Assembly (NCBI RefSeq): GCF_958304185.1
Contig: NZ_OY284433.1
Span: 124,001-188,000, forward strand
DNA: 64,000 nucleotides
Source of the DNA: an uncultured Erythrobacter sp.
GTDB lineage: Bacteria > Pseudomonadota > Alphaproteobacteria > Sphingomonadales > Sphingomonadaceae
Direction: 5' to 3'
Shown: in pieces, positions 26,547 to 34,979 of the stretch
How positions within the stretch are numbered: the first letter of the stretch is position 1
Layout of the letters: every line of letters starts with the position of its first letter
Notes under the pieces: model-generated
What the model was told of the DNA's origin: nothing
Seen by the model: only the letters and a program-made list of their open reading frames with translations
Database searches by the model: none
Translations under genes and position numbers: made by a program

Positions 26547-27769
26547 AGCCCGTCGGTCCGATCCCTGCCGGTTACGAAACCATCGAAGGCGAACTCGCCA
26601 TCGGCGGCAAGCGCGCGAGCGAATTGGTGGCCGAGGCGGGGCGCACCCCGCTGTTCGTCTATTCGCGCACACATCTTGATGCCCGTGTGGCGGAGTTGCG
26701 TGCGGCGCTGCCCGCGCGGGTCGGGTTGAATTACGCAGTCAAGGCGAACCCGCACCTCGCAGTGATCGGCCATATGGCGCCGTTGGTCGATGGTTTCGAC
26801 ATTGCCTCCTCTGGCGAGCTGGCACTGTGCGTCGCGGTTGGGATTGATCCCCGCCGCATCAGCTTTGCTGGGCCGGGGAAGCGTGATGATGAGCTGGAGG
26901 CCGCGATTGCAGCAGGCGTGACGCTCAATTGCGAAAGCGAGGGGGAGGGCGCGCGGGCGATCGCCACCGGCCAGCGGCTTGGCAAGGCGCCGCGCATCGC
27001 GATCCGGGTGAACCCCTCATTCGAAATGAAGGGTTCGGGCATGAAAATGGGCGGCGGGGCCAAGCAATTCGGCATCGATGCCGAACGTGTGCCCGATCTC
27101 GCCCGACACCTGATCGGCGAAGGGGCCGAGTGGCGCGGCCTTCACATCTTCACCGGCAGCCAGACGCTCAGCGCAGACGCGATCATCGAAGCGCAGGGCA
27201 ATGTGCTCGAACTGGCCGCTGAACTTGCCGACGCGATTGGTCACGGCCTGACCAAGCTGAATATGGGCGGGGGCTTGGGGATTCCCTATTTCCCGGGCGA
27301 CACGCCGGTCGATCTGCCGCGCGTCGGTGCGGCTTTGGCTGAACATGTGGCCAATTTGCCGCCTGTCCTCGCGGATACCGAGCTGTGCATCGAACTCGGG
27401 CGCTATCTCGTTGGCGAGGCGGGCGTGTACTTGACCCGCATCATTGACCGCAAGGTTAGCCACGGGGTGACTTACCTTGTGACAGACGGCGGGCTGCATC
27501 ATCAGCTTGCCGCCTCAGGCAATTTCGGCACGGTGGTGCGGCGCAATTATCCGTCAGCCATTGCAACGCGTTACGGGGCTGAGGCGACCGAGGAAGTCAA
27601 CATCGTCGGTTGCTTGTGCACCCCGCTTGATCGGCTCGCCGACAATGCCGCGATGCCTCACGCCGATGTGGGCGATCTGGTCGCGGTCTTCTGCGCCGGG
27701 GCTTACGGGGCGACCGCCTCGCCCAGTGCTTTCCTCGGTCACGGCCCGGCAGCCGAACTGCTGGTCTGA
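26543..27769 (+). CDS. PLP-dependent decarboxylase, exosortase A-associated
   Basis: Fold-III pyridoxal-phosphate decarboxylase related to diaminopimelate and ornithine decarboxylases, of the XrtA-locus type (TIGR03099). The 408-residue protein has the PLP lysine in NYAVKANPHLAV (Lys67), the phosphate-binding NMGGGLGIPYF, the substrate-side Cys in VGCLCTPLDRLAD and the C-terminal FCAGAYGATASPSAF. It would release CO2 from a basic or dicarboxylic amino acid to give an amine. Coupled to the ligase by an ATGA overlap, it completes the ligase/ACP/decarboxylase set. A housekeeping LysA role cannot be excluded by sequence alone, but the context argues against it. Confidence 0.87.
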   Translation: MKPVGPIPAGYETIEGELAIGGKRASELVAEAGRTPLFVYSRTHLDARVAELRAALPARVGLNYAVKANPHLAVIGHMAPLVDGFDIASSGELALCVAVGIDPRRISFAGPGKRDDELEAAIAAGVTLNCESEGEGARAIATGQRLGKAPRIAIRVNPSFEMKGSGMKMGGGAKQFGIDAERVPDLARHLIGEGAEWRGLHIFTGSQTLSADAIIEAQGNVLELAAELADAIGHGLTKLNMGGGLGIPYFPGDTPVDLPRVGAALAEHVANLPPVLADTELCIELGRYLVGEAGVYLTRIIDRKVSHGVTYLVTDGGLHHQLAASGNFGTVVRRNYPSAIATRYGAEATEEVNIVGCLCTPLDRLADNAAMPHADVGDLVAVFCAGAYGATASPSAFLGHGPAAELLV

Positions 27770-27967
27770 CGCGCTACAACAACCTGCGTTAATCCCCGCA
27801 AACCCGCTGTCCCATCGCGGGATAGGGCCGGATTTGGCGCTGTATAACTAACCAGATGTTCACCATTTCCAGCGACAAGAACCCCCATAACCGGGCGGTC
27901 TGTGTTGCAGGTCGCTCCTGCGCTGATACGCGCCGCCCGGCAAGAACTGGCCAAGGATCTTCGACCG

Positions 27968-28609
27968 ATGTTGTACCGTCTGCCCCCGATGCGTCTCGCA
28001 GCTCTTGGCGTCAGCGCTGCCTTGCTGGCAGCCTGCACCACTGGAGGCACGGAGCTGCCCTCGGCCAGCTATGGTGACGGCAGTGTCGCCCCGTCCGAAG
28101 AATACACCATCGGCCCGCTCGACGAGATCACTATTCACGTCTGGCGCAACCCCGAACTGAGCGCCGACAAGGTGCGCGTGCGCCCCGATGGGCGGCTGAC
28201 GATCCCGCTGGTGCAGGACATCCCGGCCGTGGGCAAGACCGCGACCCAGTTGCAGGATTACATCGCGGGCGAGCTGGCGAAGTATATCGAACAGCCGATT
28301 GTCTCGGTGATCGTCAACACGCCTGAAGGCAATTTCACCCAGCAGGTGCGTATCATCGGCGCGACCGGGCAGCCGGCGTCCCTGCCGTACCGTGCCAACA
28401 TGACCGTGCTTGACGCGATGATCGCGGTGGGCGGGCTCAATGAATTTGCAGCGGGCAACCGTGCCAAGCTAATCCGCCTCGATCACGAGACTGGCACCCA
28501 GGTCGAATACCGGCTGCGGCTGTCAGACCTGATCCGCAAGGGCGATTCGACGGCGAACGTGATGCTCAAGCCGGGTGACACGATCATCATCCCCGAGAGC
28601 CGGTTCTAA
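27968..28609 (+). CDS. Polysaccharide export lipoprotein (EpsE/Wza-like)
   Basis: Periplasmic/outer-membrane lipoprotein of the polysaccharide export (OPX/Wza) family used in XrtA loci (TIGR03027 type). The ATG at 27968 follows AAGGA by about 11 bases and gives 213 residues. A signal peptide ends in the lipobox LLAAC (Cys23). The poly-export domain covers about 40-120 (YTIGPLDEITIHVWRNPEL, RVRPDGRLTIPLV), and one SLBB-like domain follows (RIIGATGQP to GDTIIIPESRF). It is too short to span the outer membrane like Wza, as is usual for this branch. It starts the export module after a 198-bp gap that probably holds a promoter I could not pin down. Confidence 0.92.
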   Translation: MLYRLPPMRLAALGVSAALLAACTTGGTELPSASYGDGSVAPSEEYTIGPLDEITIHVWRNPELSADKVRVRPDGRLTIPLVQDIPAVGKTATQLQDYIAGELAKYIEQPIVSVIVNTPEGNFTQQVRIIGATGQPASLPYRANMTVLDAMIAVGGLNEFAAGNRAKLIRLDHETGTQVEYRLRLSDLIRKGDSTANVMLKPGDTIIIPESRF

Positions 28610-28624
28610 GGGGCGCGCTGGGGG

Positions 28625-30145
28625 ATGAGCGAGATCTTCGACGAGCTGCGCGCGGCGCTGTGGTCGGTATGGCACCGGCGCTGGATCGCGATTGCGACCG
28701 CCTGGGGCGTGTGCGTGCTGGGGTGGCTGGTGGTCAGCATGATCCCCAACAGCTACGAATCCAAAGCGCGCGTCTATGTCGACGTGCAGGATGTGCTCTC
28801 CAAGCAGCTCGGCATTGCCGGGGACGGCAAGGAAGAGATCATGCGCGTGCGCCAAACGCTGTCGAGCGCCAAGAACCTCGAAAAGGTCATCACCTCGACC
28901 CGGTTGGGCGAAGGCATCACCGAACGCGGCGCGCTGGATTCGATGATTGGCGAACTCGAGAAGAAGGTTACCGTCACCAGCGAGCAGGATAACCTGTTCG
29001 AAATCACTGCCGCCATCGGCCGGGGCGATCTATCCGATGCCGAGAACGCCGTGCTGGCGCGCGATGTGGTGCAGAAGCTGCTCGACATCCTGCGCGAAGA
29101 GCACGTGATCGGCAACCGCACCGGGATCAGCACCGCGATTGGCGATCTCGACCGCCAGCTGGACGAGCGCAAGCTTGAGCTTGAGCAGGCCGAACAGCGC
29201 CGTCTGGCGTTCGAGGCGCAATATCCCGATCTGGTCGGCGGCTCGGATAGCCTGTCCACCAAGGTTCAGCAGGCCCGCACCGAAGTGCGCAATGTCGATG
29301 CCGATTTGGCAGCGGCGGAGAGCGGCCTCGCGGCAATCTCGTCGCAGCTGGCCGCTACGCCGCGCTCGATTGCGGGCGGGCCGCAGGCGACCGGCCCGCG
29401 CGCCGCCCTGCAACAGGCGCAGACCCAGCTGGCAGAGCTGCGCTCGCGCGGACTGACCGACAGCCACCCCGACGTGGTTTCCACCACCAAGCAGGTCGCT
29501 ATCCTCGCGCGGCAGGCCGCTGCCGCGGGCGACGATGCGGGCGGCACGCCGAACCCGGCCTATGCCTCGCTGATCGCGATCAAGAGCGAGCGTCAAGCCA
29601 CCGTCGAAGCTCTCCAGGCGCGCCGCGCCGCGCTGCAAAGCAACTTTGCCGCGCTGATGGCGAGCCAGGCGAGCGAGCCTGCGGTCGCCGCCGAAGCCAA
29701 CCGCATCAGCCGCGATTACGACGTGCTGCGCCAGAATTACGAAAAGCTGCTGCAAGACCGCGAGGCGCTGCGCACGCGCGGCAAGGTCGAGGACAAGGCC
29801 AGCCAGTTCCGGTTTGACGTCATCCAGCAGCCCGGTGTCCCGCAAAAGCCGGCCGCACCCAACCGTCCGCTGTTGCTGTTCGGCGTGCTGATCGTCGGGA
29901 TCGGGGCAGGGGTCGCTGCGGCCTATGCGCTGGCGCAGCTCAAATCCAGCTTCGCCACGCCGCAGAAGCTGGAGCGCACCTTCGATCTGCCGGTGATCGG
30001 ATCAATCTCGCTGACGGTGTCAGAGGCCGCACGCGCGATCGAAAAGCGCCGGTTGATGCAGTTCGCTGGAGCCTGCGCAGGGCTCGGCATGATGTTTGTG
30101 ATCCTTCTCGCCATCGAGGTCGTCTCGATCGGGTCGATAGCGTGA
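28625..30145 (+). CDS. XrtA system polysaccharide chain-length determinant (Wzz/EpsF-like)
   Basis: Inner-membrane polysaccharide co-polymerase (TIGR03007 type). The 506-residue protein has an N-terminal membrane segment (about 18-36, AIATAWGVCVLGWLVVSMI), the periplasmic Wzz domain beginning YESKARVYVDVQDVLSK, a long coiled-coil region (about 165-400, many Ala/Glu/Arg heptads such as RQLDERKLELEQAEQRRL), a second membrane segment near 415-440 preceded by QQPGVPQKPAAPNRP, and a third hydrophobic stretch at the very end. The Pro-rich motif before the second segment is a Wzz hallmark. It works with the tyrosine autokinase encoded next, and the stop is 16 bases before that gene. Confidence 0.9.
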   Translation: MSEIFDELRAALWSVWHRRWIAIATAWGVCVLGWLVVSMIPNSYESKARVYVDVQDVLSKQLGIAGDGKEEIMRVRQTLSSAKNLEKVITSTRLGEGITERGALDSMIGELEKKVTVTSEQDNLFEITAAIGRGDLSDAENAVLARDVVQKLLDILREEHVIGNRTGISTAIGDLDRQLDERKLELEQAEQRRLAFEAQYPDLVGGSDSLSTKVQQARTEVRNVDADLAAAESGLAAISSQLAATPRSIAGGPQATGPRAALQQAQTQLAELRSRGLTDSHPDVVSTTKQVAILARQAAAAGDDAGGTPNPAYASLIAIKSERQATVEALQARRAALQSNFAALMASQASEPAVAAEANRISRDYDVLRQNYEKLLQDREALRTRGKVEDKASQFRFDVIQQPGVPQKPAAPNRPLLLFGVLIVGIGAGVAAAYALAQLKSSFATPQKLERTFDLPVIGSISLTVSEAARAIEKRRLMQFAGACAGLGMMFVILLAIEVVSIGSIA

Positions 30146-30161
30146 GGATGGGGGCCGAAGC

Positions 30162-31151
30162 ATGACCGATCAGGGGAAGATCAACCGCGAAGGCGCACGG
30201 CCAGCATCGCTGTTCGAGCGCGCTGACGCTACGTTCGGGCTAGGCCCGGTGCGCACCCCGCCAGTGCCGCCGGTTCCGCCGGTGCCCGAAGCACTGCGCC
30301 GCGCGCCTGCTCCGCAGCCCGTCTCGGAAGCGCCCATCGCGCCGCAGCCTGTGGCTTTCGCCAAGCCCGAGCCTGCCGCAACGCCCGCTGCGCCTCAGCC
30401 CGAAGCGCCGCGCGCTGTCGCCTTTGGCGGGCCAATGGTCCACATCGACCGCGAGCATCTGCGCGATGGCGGACTGATCGTGCCGGAAGACCCGGTGACC
30501 GGCCTTCTCGAAGAGTTCCGCATCGTCAAGCGTGAGCTGCTCGCCGATGCTCGTGCCGGGGCTAGCGCACTCGCCCGCCGCATTCTCGTGTGTTCGCCCC
30601 ATCCGGGTGAGGGCAAGACCTATTGCGCCACCAACCTCGCCATCGCGCTCGCCGCCGAGCGCGGGCTTGAGGTGCTGCTGGTCGATGCCGATGTGGTGAA
30701 GCCTTCGGTGGCGCTGCGCCTCGGGATCGATGTTGAGCAAGGCCTGATGGATGCGCTCGCCGATCCGTCTATCCGGCCAGAAAGCCTTGTGATCCGCACC
30801 GATATCGAAGGCCTGTTCGTCCTGCCCGCGGGCACGGCGACTTCGCTCGATGCCGAATACCTGGCCAGTGCGCGCACCGGCGAAGTGCTCGACCGGCTGA
30901 CGCAGGGTGCGCCGGACCGGATCGTGATTTTCGACACCCCGCCTGCGCTCGCCGCCTCGCCCGCCGCCGAATTGGCCCAGCACGTCGGGCAAGCGCTGCT
31001 GGTGGTGCGCGCCGATGAGACCAGTCGCGCCGCTCTGGAAGACGCGCAGCAGCTGCTGTCGGCCTGCGGCGACATCAAACTGCTTCTGAATGCCGCGCGC
31101 TACAGCCCTTCGGGGCGGCGCTTCGGCACCTATGGCACCAAGGGGAAATGA
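30162..31151 (+). CDS. XrtA-associated tyrosine autokinase (BY-kinase)
   Basis: Cytoplasmic BY-kinase that pairs with the chain-length protein (TIGR03018 type). The 329-residue protein has a Pro/Ala-rich N-terminal segment (about 30-86, repeated PPVPPVP) and then the ATPase domain: Walker A SPHPGEGKT at 145-153, Walker A' LLVDADVVKPS, and Walker B IVIFDTPPALAAS. The C-terminal tail, where autophosphorylated tyrosines usually cluster, has only two tyrosines (RYSPSGRR and TYGTKGK), so signalling through a tyrosine cluster may be weak or absent. The stop overlaps the next ATG by four bases. Confidence 0.9.
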   Translation: MTDQGKINREGARPASLFERADATFGLGPVRTPPVPPVPPVPEALRRAPAPQPVSEAPIAPQPVAFAKPEPAATPAAPQPEAPRAVAFGGPMVHIDREHLRDGGLIVPEDPVTGLLEEFRIVKRELLADARAGASALARRILVCSPHPGEGKTYCATNLAIALAAERGLEVLLVDADVVKPSVALRLGIDVEQGLMDALADPSIRPESLVIRTDIEGLFVLPAGTATSLDAEYLASARTGEVLDRLTQGAPDRIVIFDTPPALAASPAAELAQHVGQALLVVRADETSRAALEDAQQLLSACGDIKLLLNAARYSPSGRRFGTYGTKGK

Positions 31152-32824
31152 AGATGCGTGCCCGCCCATTCGCAGCCGCATGGCTGGCTGTCGGCCTCGT
31201 CGCCGCAGCCGCCTCTCCGGCTTATGCTCAGTCTCAGGGCCAGGGATCCGGCCAAGGACAAGGTCAAGGTCAGGGTGGCGACACCCCCGGCCAGCGCGGC
31301 AACCGCGTGGTCCAGCCCTATATCGAGGTTGGGCAGATCGTCTCGGCTGAGATCAGCCCCGGCAATGATGTCGTCACCTTCACGCAAGTTGCGGTGGGCG
31401 TGGACATCAACGTGCAGGGCCGCAACAGCGGCGCGGCGGTCTCGCTGCGTTATGAACGCAACATCGGCTACGGCGATGACAGCGTCGACACCAACACCAT
31501 CAGCGGGGTCGCACGCGGCACGCTGGCGCTGGTGCCGAACACGCTGAGCCTTGAAGCGGGCGCGCTTGCCTCGCGCAGCCGGATCGACGCGGGCGGCGGC
31601 ACCACCGCCAACCCACTGGCGCGTGAAGATGCCGAAAGCCGGATCTACAGTTTCTATGCAGGGCCAAGCCTCAACACCCGCGTCGGCGATGTCGATGTGC
31701 AGGGCGTGGCGCGGGTCGGGTACAACCGCTTCGAGGCCGATGATGCGCTGGTAACGCAAGCGGGCAACACCATCGATGTGTTCGATGACAGCGTGACCTA
31801 CCTAGGCCAGCTGCGCGCCGGGGTTAGTCCTGGCGAGGTTCTGCCGGTGGGTCTGGCGGTCACGGCAGGCGGTTTTCAGGAAGATATCGGCAATCTCGAT
31901 CAGCGGGTCCGCGATCTGTTCGTTCGCGGTGATGTGACCCTGCCGGTGTCGCGCACGCTCGCTCTCGTGGCGGGTGCGGGTTACGAGGACGTCGAGATTT
32001 CGAGCCGCGATGCGCTGCGCGATGCCAATGGCGTGCCGGTGATTGGCTCCGATGGCCGCTTTGTCACCGATCCCAATGCCCCGCGCCGGATCGCCTTCGA
32101 TGTCGACGGCCTGCTGTGGGATGTCGGCGTGCTGTGGCGGCCGTCCTCGCGCACCAGCCTTCAGGCTTCGGTCGGGCGGCGGTACGACTCCACCACCTAT
32201 TACGGAACCTTCACCTACGTCCCCAGCCAGCGCAGCGCCTTTGCCGTGTCGGCCTATGACGGGGTGAGCGGCGTCGGCGGCACGCTCAACAATGCGCTGG
32301 CGGGCCTTTCGAGCGACTTCGAAGCGATCCGCAACCCGGTAACGGGTGATTTCGGCGGGCTGGTGAGCGGCACTGAAGGTCAGGCGCTGATCGGCGGCGT
32401 CGGCTCGACCCGCTCGGCAGCGTTCCGTGGGCGCGGCGTGCGGGCTTCGTATCAGCGCACGATGGGCCGCACCGTGGCGGCACTCGGCGCGGGCTATGAC
32501 CGGCGCACCTTCATCGCTGCGGCCGGGACGGTGCTCGCACCGGTGAACGGGCTGACGGACGAAAGCTACTACGTGATCGGCGGTCTCACCCGCCAGATCG
32601 GGCAGGACGCGAACATAACCACCAATGCCTACGTCAACTGGTTCAACGCGGCCGGTAACAACAACGACGTGACGGCGATGGGCGCTTCGGCGGCCTACAA
32701 CCAGTCAATCACCCAGCGGCTTGTGGGCCGGGCAGCGATCGCGGTCGATTACTTCGACAGCGAATTCACCGCTCAGGACTTCGCCTTTGCCACCGCGCTG
32801 GTTGGCCTGCGCTACAATTTCTGA
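31148..32824 (+). CDS. PEP-CTERM/XrtA-associated outer-membrane beta-barrel protein
   Basis: A 558-residue predicted outer-membrane barrel (TIGR03016 type) that may form the exit pore for the polysaccharide. A signal peptide (about 1-27, ending ASPAYA) is followed by a Gln/Gly repeat (QGQGSGQGQGQGQGG) and then alternating strands with frequent Tyr, Val and Gly (VSLRYERNIGYGDDS, RVGYNRFEADDA, SYQRTMGRTVAALGAGYDRR). The last residue is Phe (LVGLRYNF), the C-terminal signature for barrel assembly. Automatic pipelines sometimes give this family unrelated names. The pore role is inferred from position between the kinase and the ATPase. Confidence 0.85.
   Translation: MKMRARPFAAAWLAVGLVAAAASPAYAQSQGQGSGQGQGQGQGGDTPGQRGNRVVQPYIEVGQIVSAEISPGNDVVTFTQVAVGVDINVQGRNSGAAVSLRYERNIGYGDDSVDTNTISGVARGTLALVPNTLSLEAGALASRSRIDAGGGTTANPLAREDAESRIYSFYAGPSLNTRVGDVDVQGVARVGYNRFEADDALVTQAGNTIDVFDDSVTYLGQLRAGVSPGEVLPVGLAVTAGGFQEDIGNLDQRVRDLFVRGDVTLPVSRTLALVAGAGYEDVEISSRDALRDANGVPVIGSDGRFVTDPNAPRRIAFDVDGLLWDVGVLWRPSSRTSLQASVGRRYDSTTYYGTFTYVPSQRSAFAVSAYDGVSGVGGTLNNALAGLSSDFEAIRNPVTGDFGGLVSGTEGQALIGGVGSTRSAAFRGRGVRASYQRTMGRTVAALGAGYDRRTFIAAAGTVLAPVNGLTDESYYVIGGLTRQIGQDANITTNAYVNWFNAAGNNNDVTAMGASAAYNQSITQRLVGRAAIAVDYFDSEFTAQDFAFATALVGLRYNF
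31235..31276 (+). repeat. Hexanucleotide repeat encoding a Gln-Gly tract
   Basis: Inside the outer-membrane barrel gene, just after the signal peptide, the codons alternate CAR and GGN (seven units of about six bases with one TCC interruption). The array codes for the Gln-Gly repeat. It is in frame, so gain or loss of one unit would change the length by two residues without a frameshift. Confidence 0.6.
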
Positions 32825-32839
32825 CGGGATAAGCGGCTC

Positions 32840-34012
32840 ATGTACGAACAATTCTACGGCTTCAGCGGGCGACCCTTCCAACTCACCCCCGACCCGCAGT
32901 TCTATTTCGAGAGCACCAGCCACAAGAAGGCGATGAGCTATCTTGGCTATGGCCTGGCGCAGGGTGAGGGCTTCATCGTCATCACCGGTGAGGTCGGCGC
33001 GGGCAAGTCGACGCTGGTCGCCCATCTGATGGAGCGGATTGATCCGGCGGCGCTGACGGTGGCGCAGGTCGTGACCTCCGCGCTCGATGGGGCCGAGGTG
33101 GTCCATGTGGTGGCGCAGGCGTTTGGTCTTCACGTCGAAGGGCAGGACAAGGCCGGGGCGCTGGGCGCGATCGAACGCTTCCTCCAGGACGAAGCGCGCG
33201 CTGGTCGCCGCTGCCTGCTGGTGGTCGACGAGTGCCAGAACCTTGAACTGACCGCGCTGGAAGAGCTGCGGATGCTTTCCAACTTCCAGCTCGGCGCGCA
33301 TCCTTTGCTGCAAAGCCTGCTGCTCGGCCAGCCCGAGTTCCGTCGCATGGTGGCGCATCATCCGGGGCTGGAACAGCTGCGCCAGCGGATCATCGCCTCA
33401 CACCACCTCGAAGCGCTGGATGCCGGCGAAGTCGAACATTACGTGCGCCACCGGCTCGGCCATGTCGGGTGGGACAATCGCCCGATGTTCGATGCTGGGC
33501 TGCTCGAAAGCCTCTATCGCCACACCGGCGGGATTCCGCGCCGGGTCAATCAGGTGATGAACCGTCTGTTGCTGCTGGGCGCTATTGAGGAATGCGATAC
33601 GCTAAGCCTCGCCATGCTCGACGATGTGATCGCCGAAATGGCGGAGGACCAGAACCGCGGCGCGCGCGGCGCGAGCGATCTGCGCTCCGCGCCTGCCGCT
33701 GCGCCTCAGCAAGCCGCTCCGGTCGCGCAGGGCAGCCTGCCTGCGACCGAAGTCGCTGCGCTGCTGGCCGAACGTGACGCCCGCACCGCAGAGCTTGAAG
33801 CCGCGATCAGCGAATTGCAGGCCGCCGGGATGGGCCAGGGTGCCGACGGCGAGGCGCTTTCGCCCGAGGAAGCCCACATCGCCGAGGCCCGCTTTGCCAC
33901 CGCGCTCGAGCGGATCGAGGCGCGGCTCGAGGAGCAGGAGCAATCCTTCCGCCATGTGCTCACCATGCTGATCGAGTGGCTTGAGGAAGACCCGTCGCGC
34001 GAGGCGGCGTAA
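32840..34012 (+). CDS. XrtA-associated AAA ATPase (ExeA/GspA-like)
   Basis: A 390-residue ATPase of the ExeA family in its XrtA-linked form (TIGR03015 type). It begins MYEQFYGFSGRPFQLTPDP, the typical ExeA N-terminus, then Walker A GEVGAGKST at residues 50-58, Walker B CLLVVDECQNL near 130, and an arginine-finger region with HHPGLEQLRQRI. The last 130 residues are Ala/Glu-rich with a coiled-coil look, and no peptidoglycan-binding domain is present. It probably energises secretion or assembly at the envelope. It lies 15 bases after the barrel gene and 4 bases before the deacetylase gene. Confidence 0.9.
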   Translation: MYEQFYGFSGRPFQLTPDPQFYFESTSHKKAMSYLGYGLAQGEGFIVITGEVGAGKSTLVAHLMERIDPAALTVAQVVTSALDGAEVVHVVAQAFGLHVEGQDKAGALGAIERFLQDEARAGRRCLLVVDECQNLELTALEELRMLSNFQLGAHPLLQSLLLGQPEFRRMVAHHPGLEQLRQRIIASHHLEALDAGEVEHYVRHRLGHVGWDNRPMFDAGLLESLYRHTGGIPRRVNQVMNRLLLLGAIEECDTLSLAMLDDVIAEMAEDQNRGARGASDLRSAPAAAPQQAAPVAQGSLPATEVAALLAERDARTAELEAAISELQAAGMGQGADGEALSPEEAHIAEARFATALERIEARLEEQEQSFRHVLTMLIEWLEEDPSREAA

Positions 34013-34016
34013 CGCC

Positions 34017-34979
34017 ATGAACGCCCCCTTTCAGCCTCTCTCTGAACGGCTTGCAACCGGCGCCAGTCTTGGCGCTGCGCAGGGCATCGTGAACGGCCTG
34101 TCGGTCGATGTCGAAGACTGGTTCCAGGTCGGCGCTTTCGAGAACGTCATCGCGCGCGGCGAGTGGGATAGCATCAAGACCCGCGTGGAGGACAATGTCT
34201 ACCGCGTGATCGATCTGTTCGCCGAAGCCGATGTCAGCGCGACGTTCTTCACGCTGGGCTGGGTGGCCAAGCGCCACCCTAACATGATCCGCCGCATCGC
34301 CGACGCAGGCCATGAACTCGCCAGCCACGGCTATGACCATGCGCGGGTGTTCACCATGGACCGCCCGGGCTTTGCCGAGGACATCCGCAAGGCGCGCACC
34401 ATCATTGAGGATTGTTCGGGCGTGGCGGTCACCGGCTACCGCGCGCCGAGCTTCTCGATCGACAGCCGCACCCCTTGGGCCTTCGCCGAACTGGCCGAAC
34501 AGGGTTACGCCTATTCCTCCAGTGTCGCCCCGGTGGCGCATGATCACTATGGCTGGCCCGAAGCGCCGCGCTTTGCCTTCAAGCCACTGCCATGGTCGCC
34601 GATGATCGAACTGCCGGTGACCACCGCGATGCTGGGCGGGCGGCGGGTGGCGGCTGGCGGGGGCGGGTTCTTCCGGGTGCTGCCTTACGCCTTCTCGCGC
34701 TGGGCGATCCGGCAGGTCAACCGCTCCGAAGGCCGCCCGGCGGTGTTCTATTTCCACCCGTGGGAGGTCGATCCCGATCAGCCGCGCGTCGATCATGCAC
34801 CGCTGCGGTCGCGCTTCCGGCACTATACGGGCCTCGGCAAGATGGCGGGCAAGCTGCGCGAATTGGTCCACGATTTTCGCTGGGGCCGGATGGATCTGGT
34901 CGCTCACCGCGAGGCAGCGCGGGCCGAGGATCTCGATCTGCCAAGCCCTGACGCAGCGACGGCGGATATCGCGGCATGA
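34017..34979 (+). CDS. XrtA-associated polysaccharide deacetylase (DUF3473)
   Basis: Metal-dependent NodB-type deacetylase with the C-terminal DUF3473 extension found in XrtA loci (TIGR03006 type). From the ATG at 34017 it has 320 residues. The motif NGLSVDVEDWFQV gives the catalytic Asp pair (31 and 34), and AGHELASHGYDHARV supplies the metal-binding His residues. TGYRAPSFSID and the C-terminal FYFHPWEVDPDQPR complete the set. It would deacetylate N-acetyl sugars of the exopolysaccharide. No signal peptide is evident, so it probably acts on intermediates on the cytoplasmic side. The stop overlaps the FemAB gene start. Confidence 0.92.
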   Translation: MNAPFQPLSERLATGASLGAAQGIVNGLSVDVEDWFQVGAFENVIARGEWDSIKTRVEDNVYRVIDLFAEADVSATFFTLGWVAKRHPNMIRRIADAGHELASHGYDHARVFTMDRPGFAEDIRKARTIIEDCSGVAVTGYRAPSFSIDSRTPWAFAELAEQGYAYSSSVAPVAHDHYGWPEAPRFAFKPLPWSPMIELPVTTAMLGGRRVAAGGGGFFRVLPYAFSRWAIRQVNRSEGRPAVFYFHPWEVDPDQPRVDHAPLRSRFRHYTGLGKMAGKLRELVHDFRWGRMDLVAHREAARAEDLDLPSPDAATADIAA

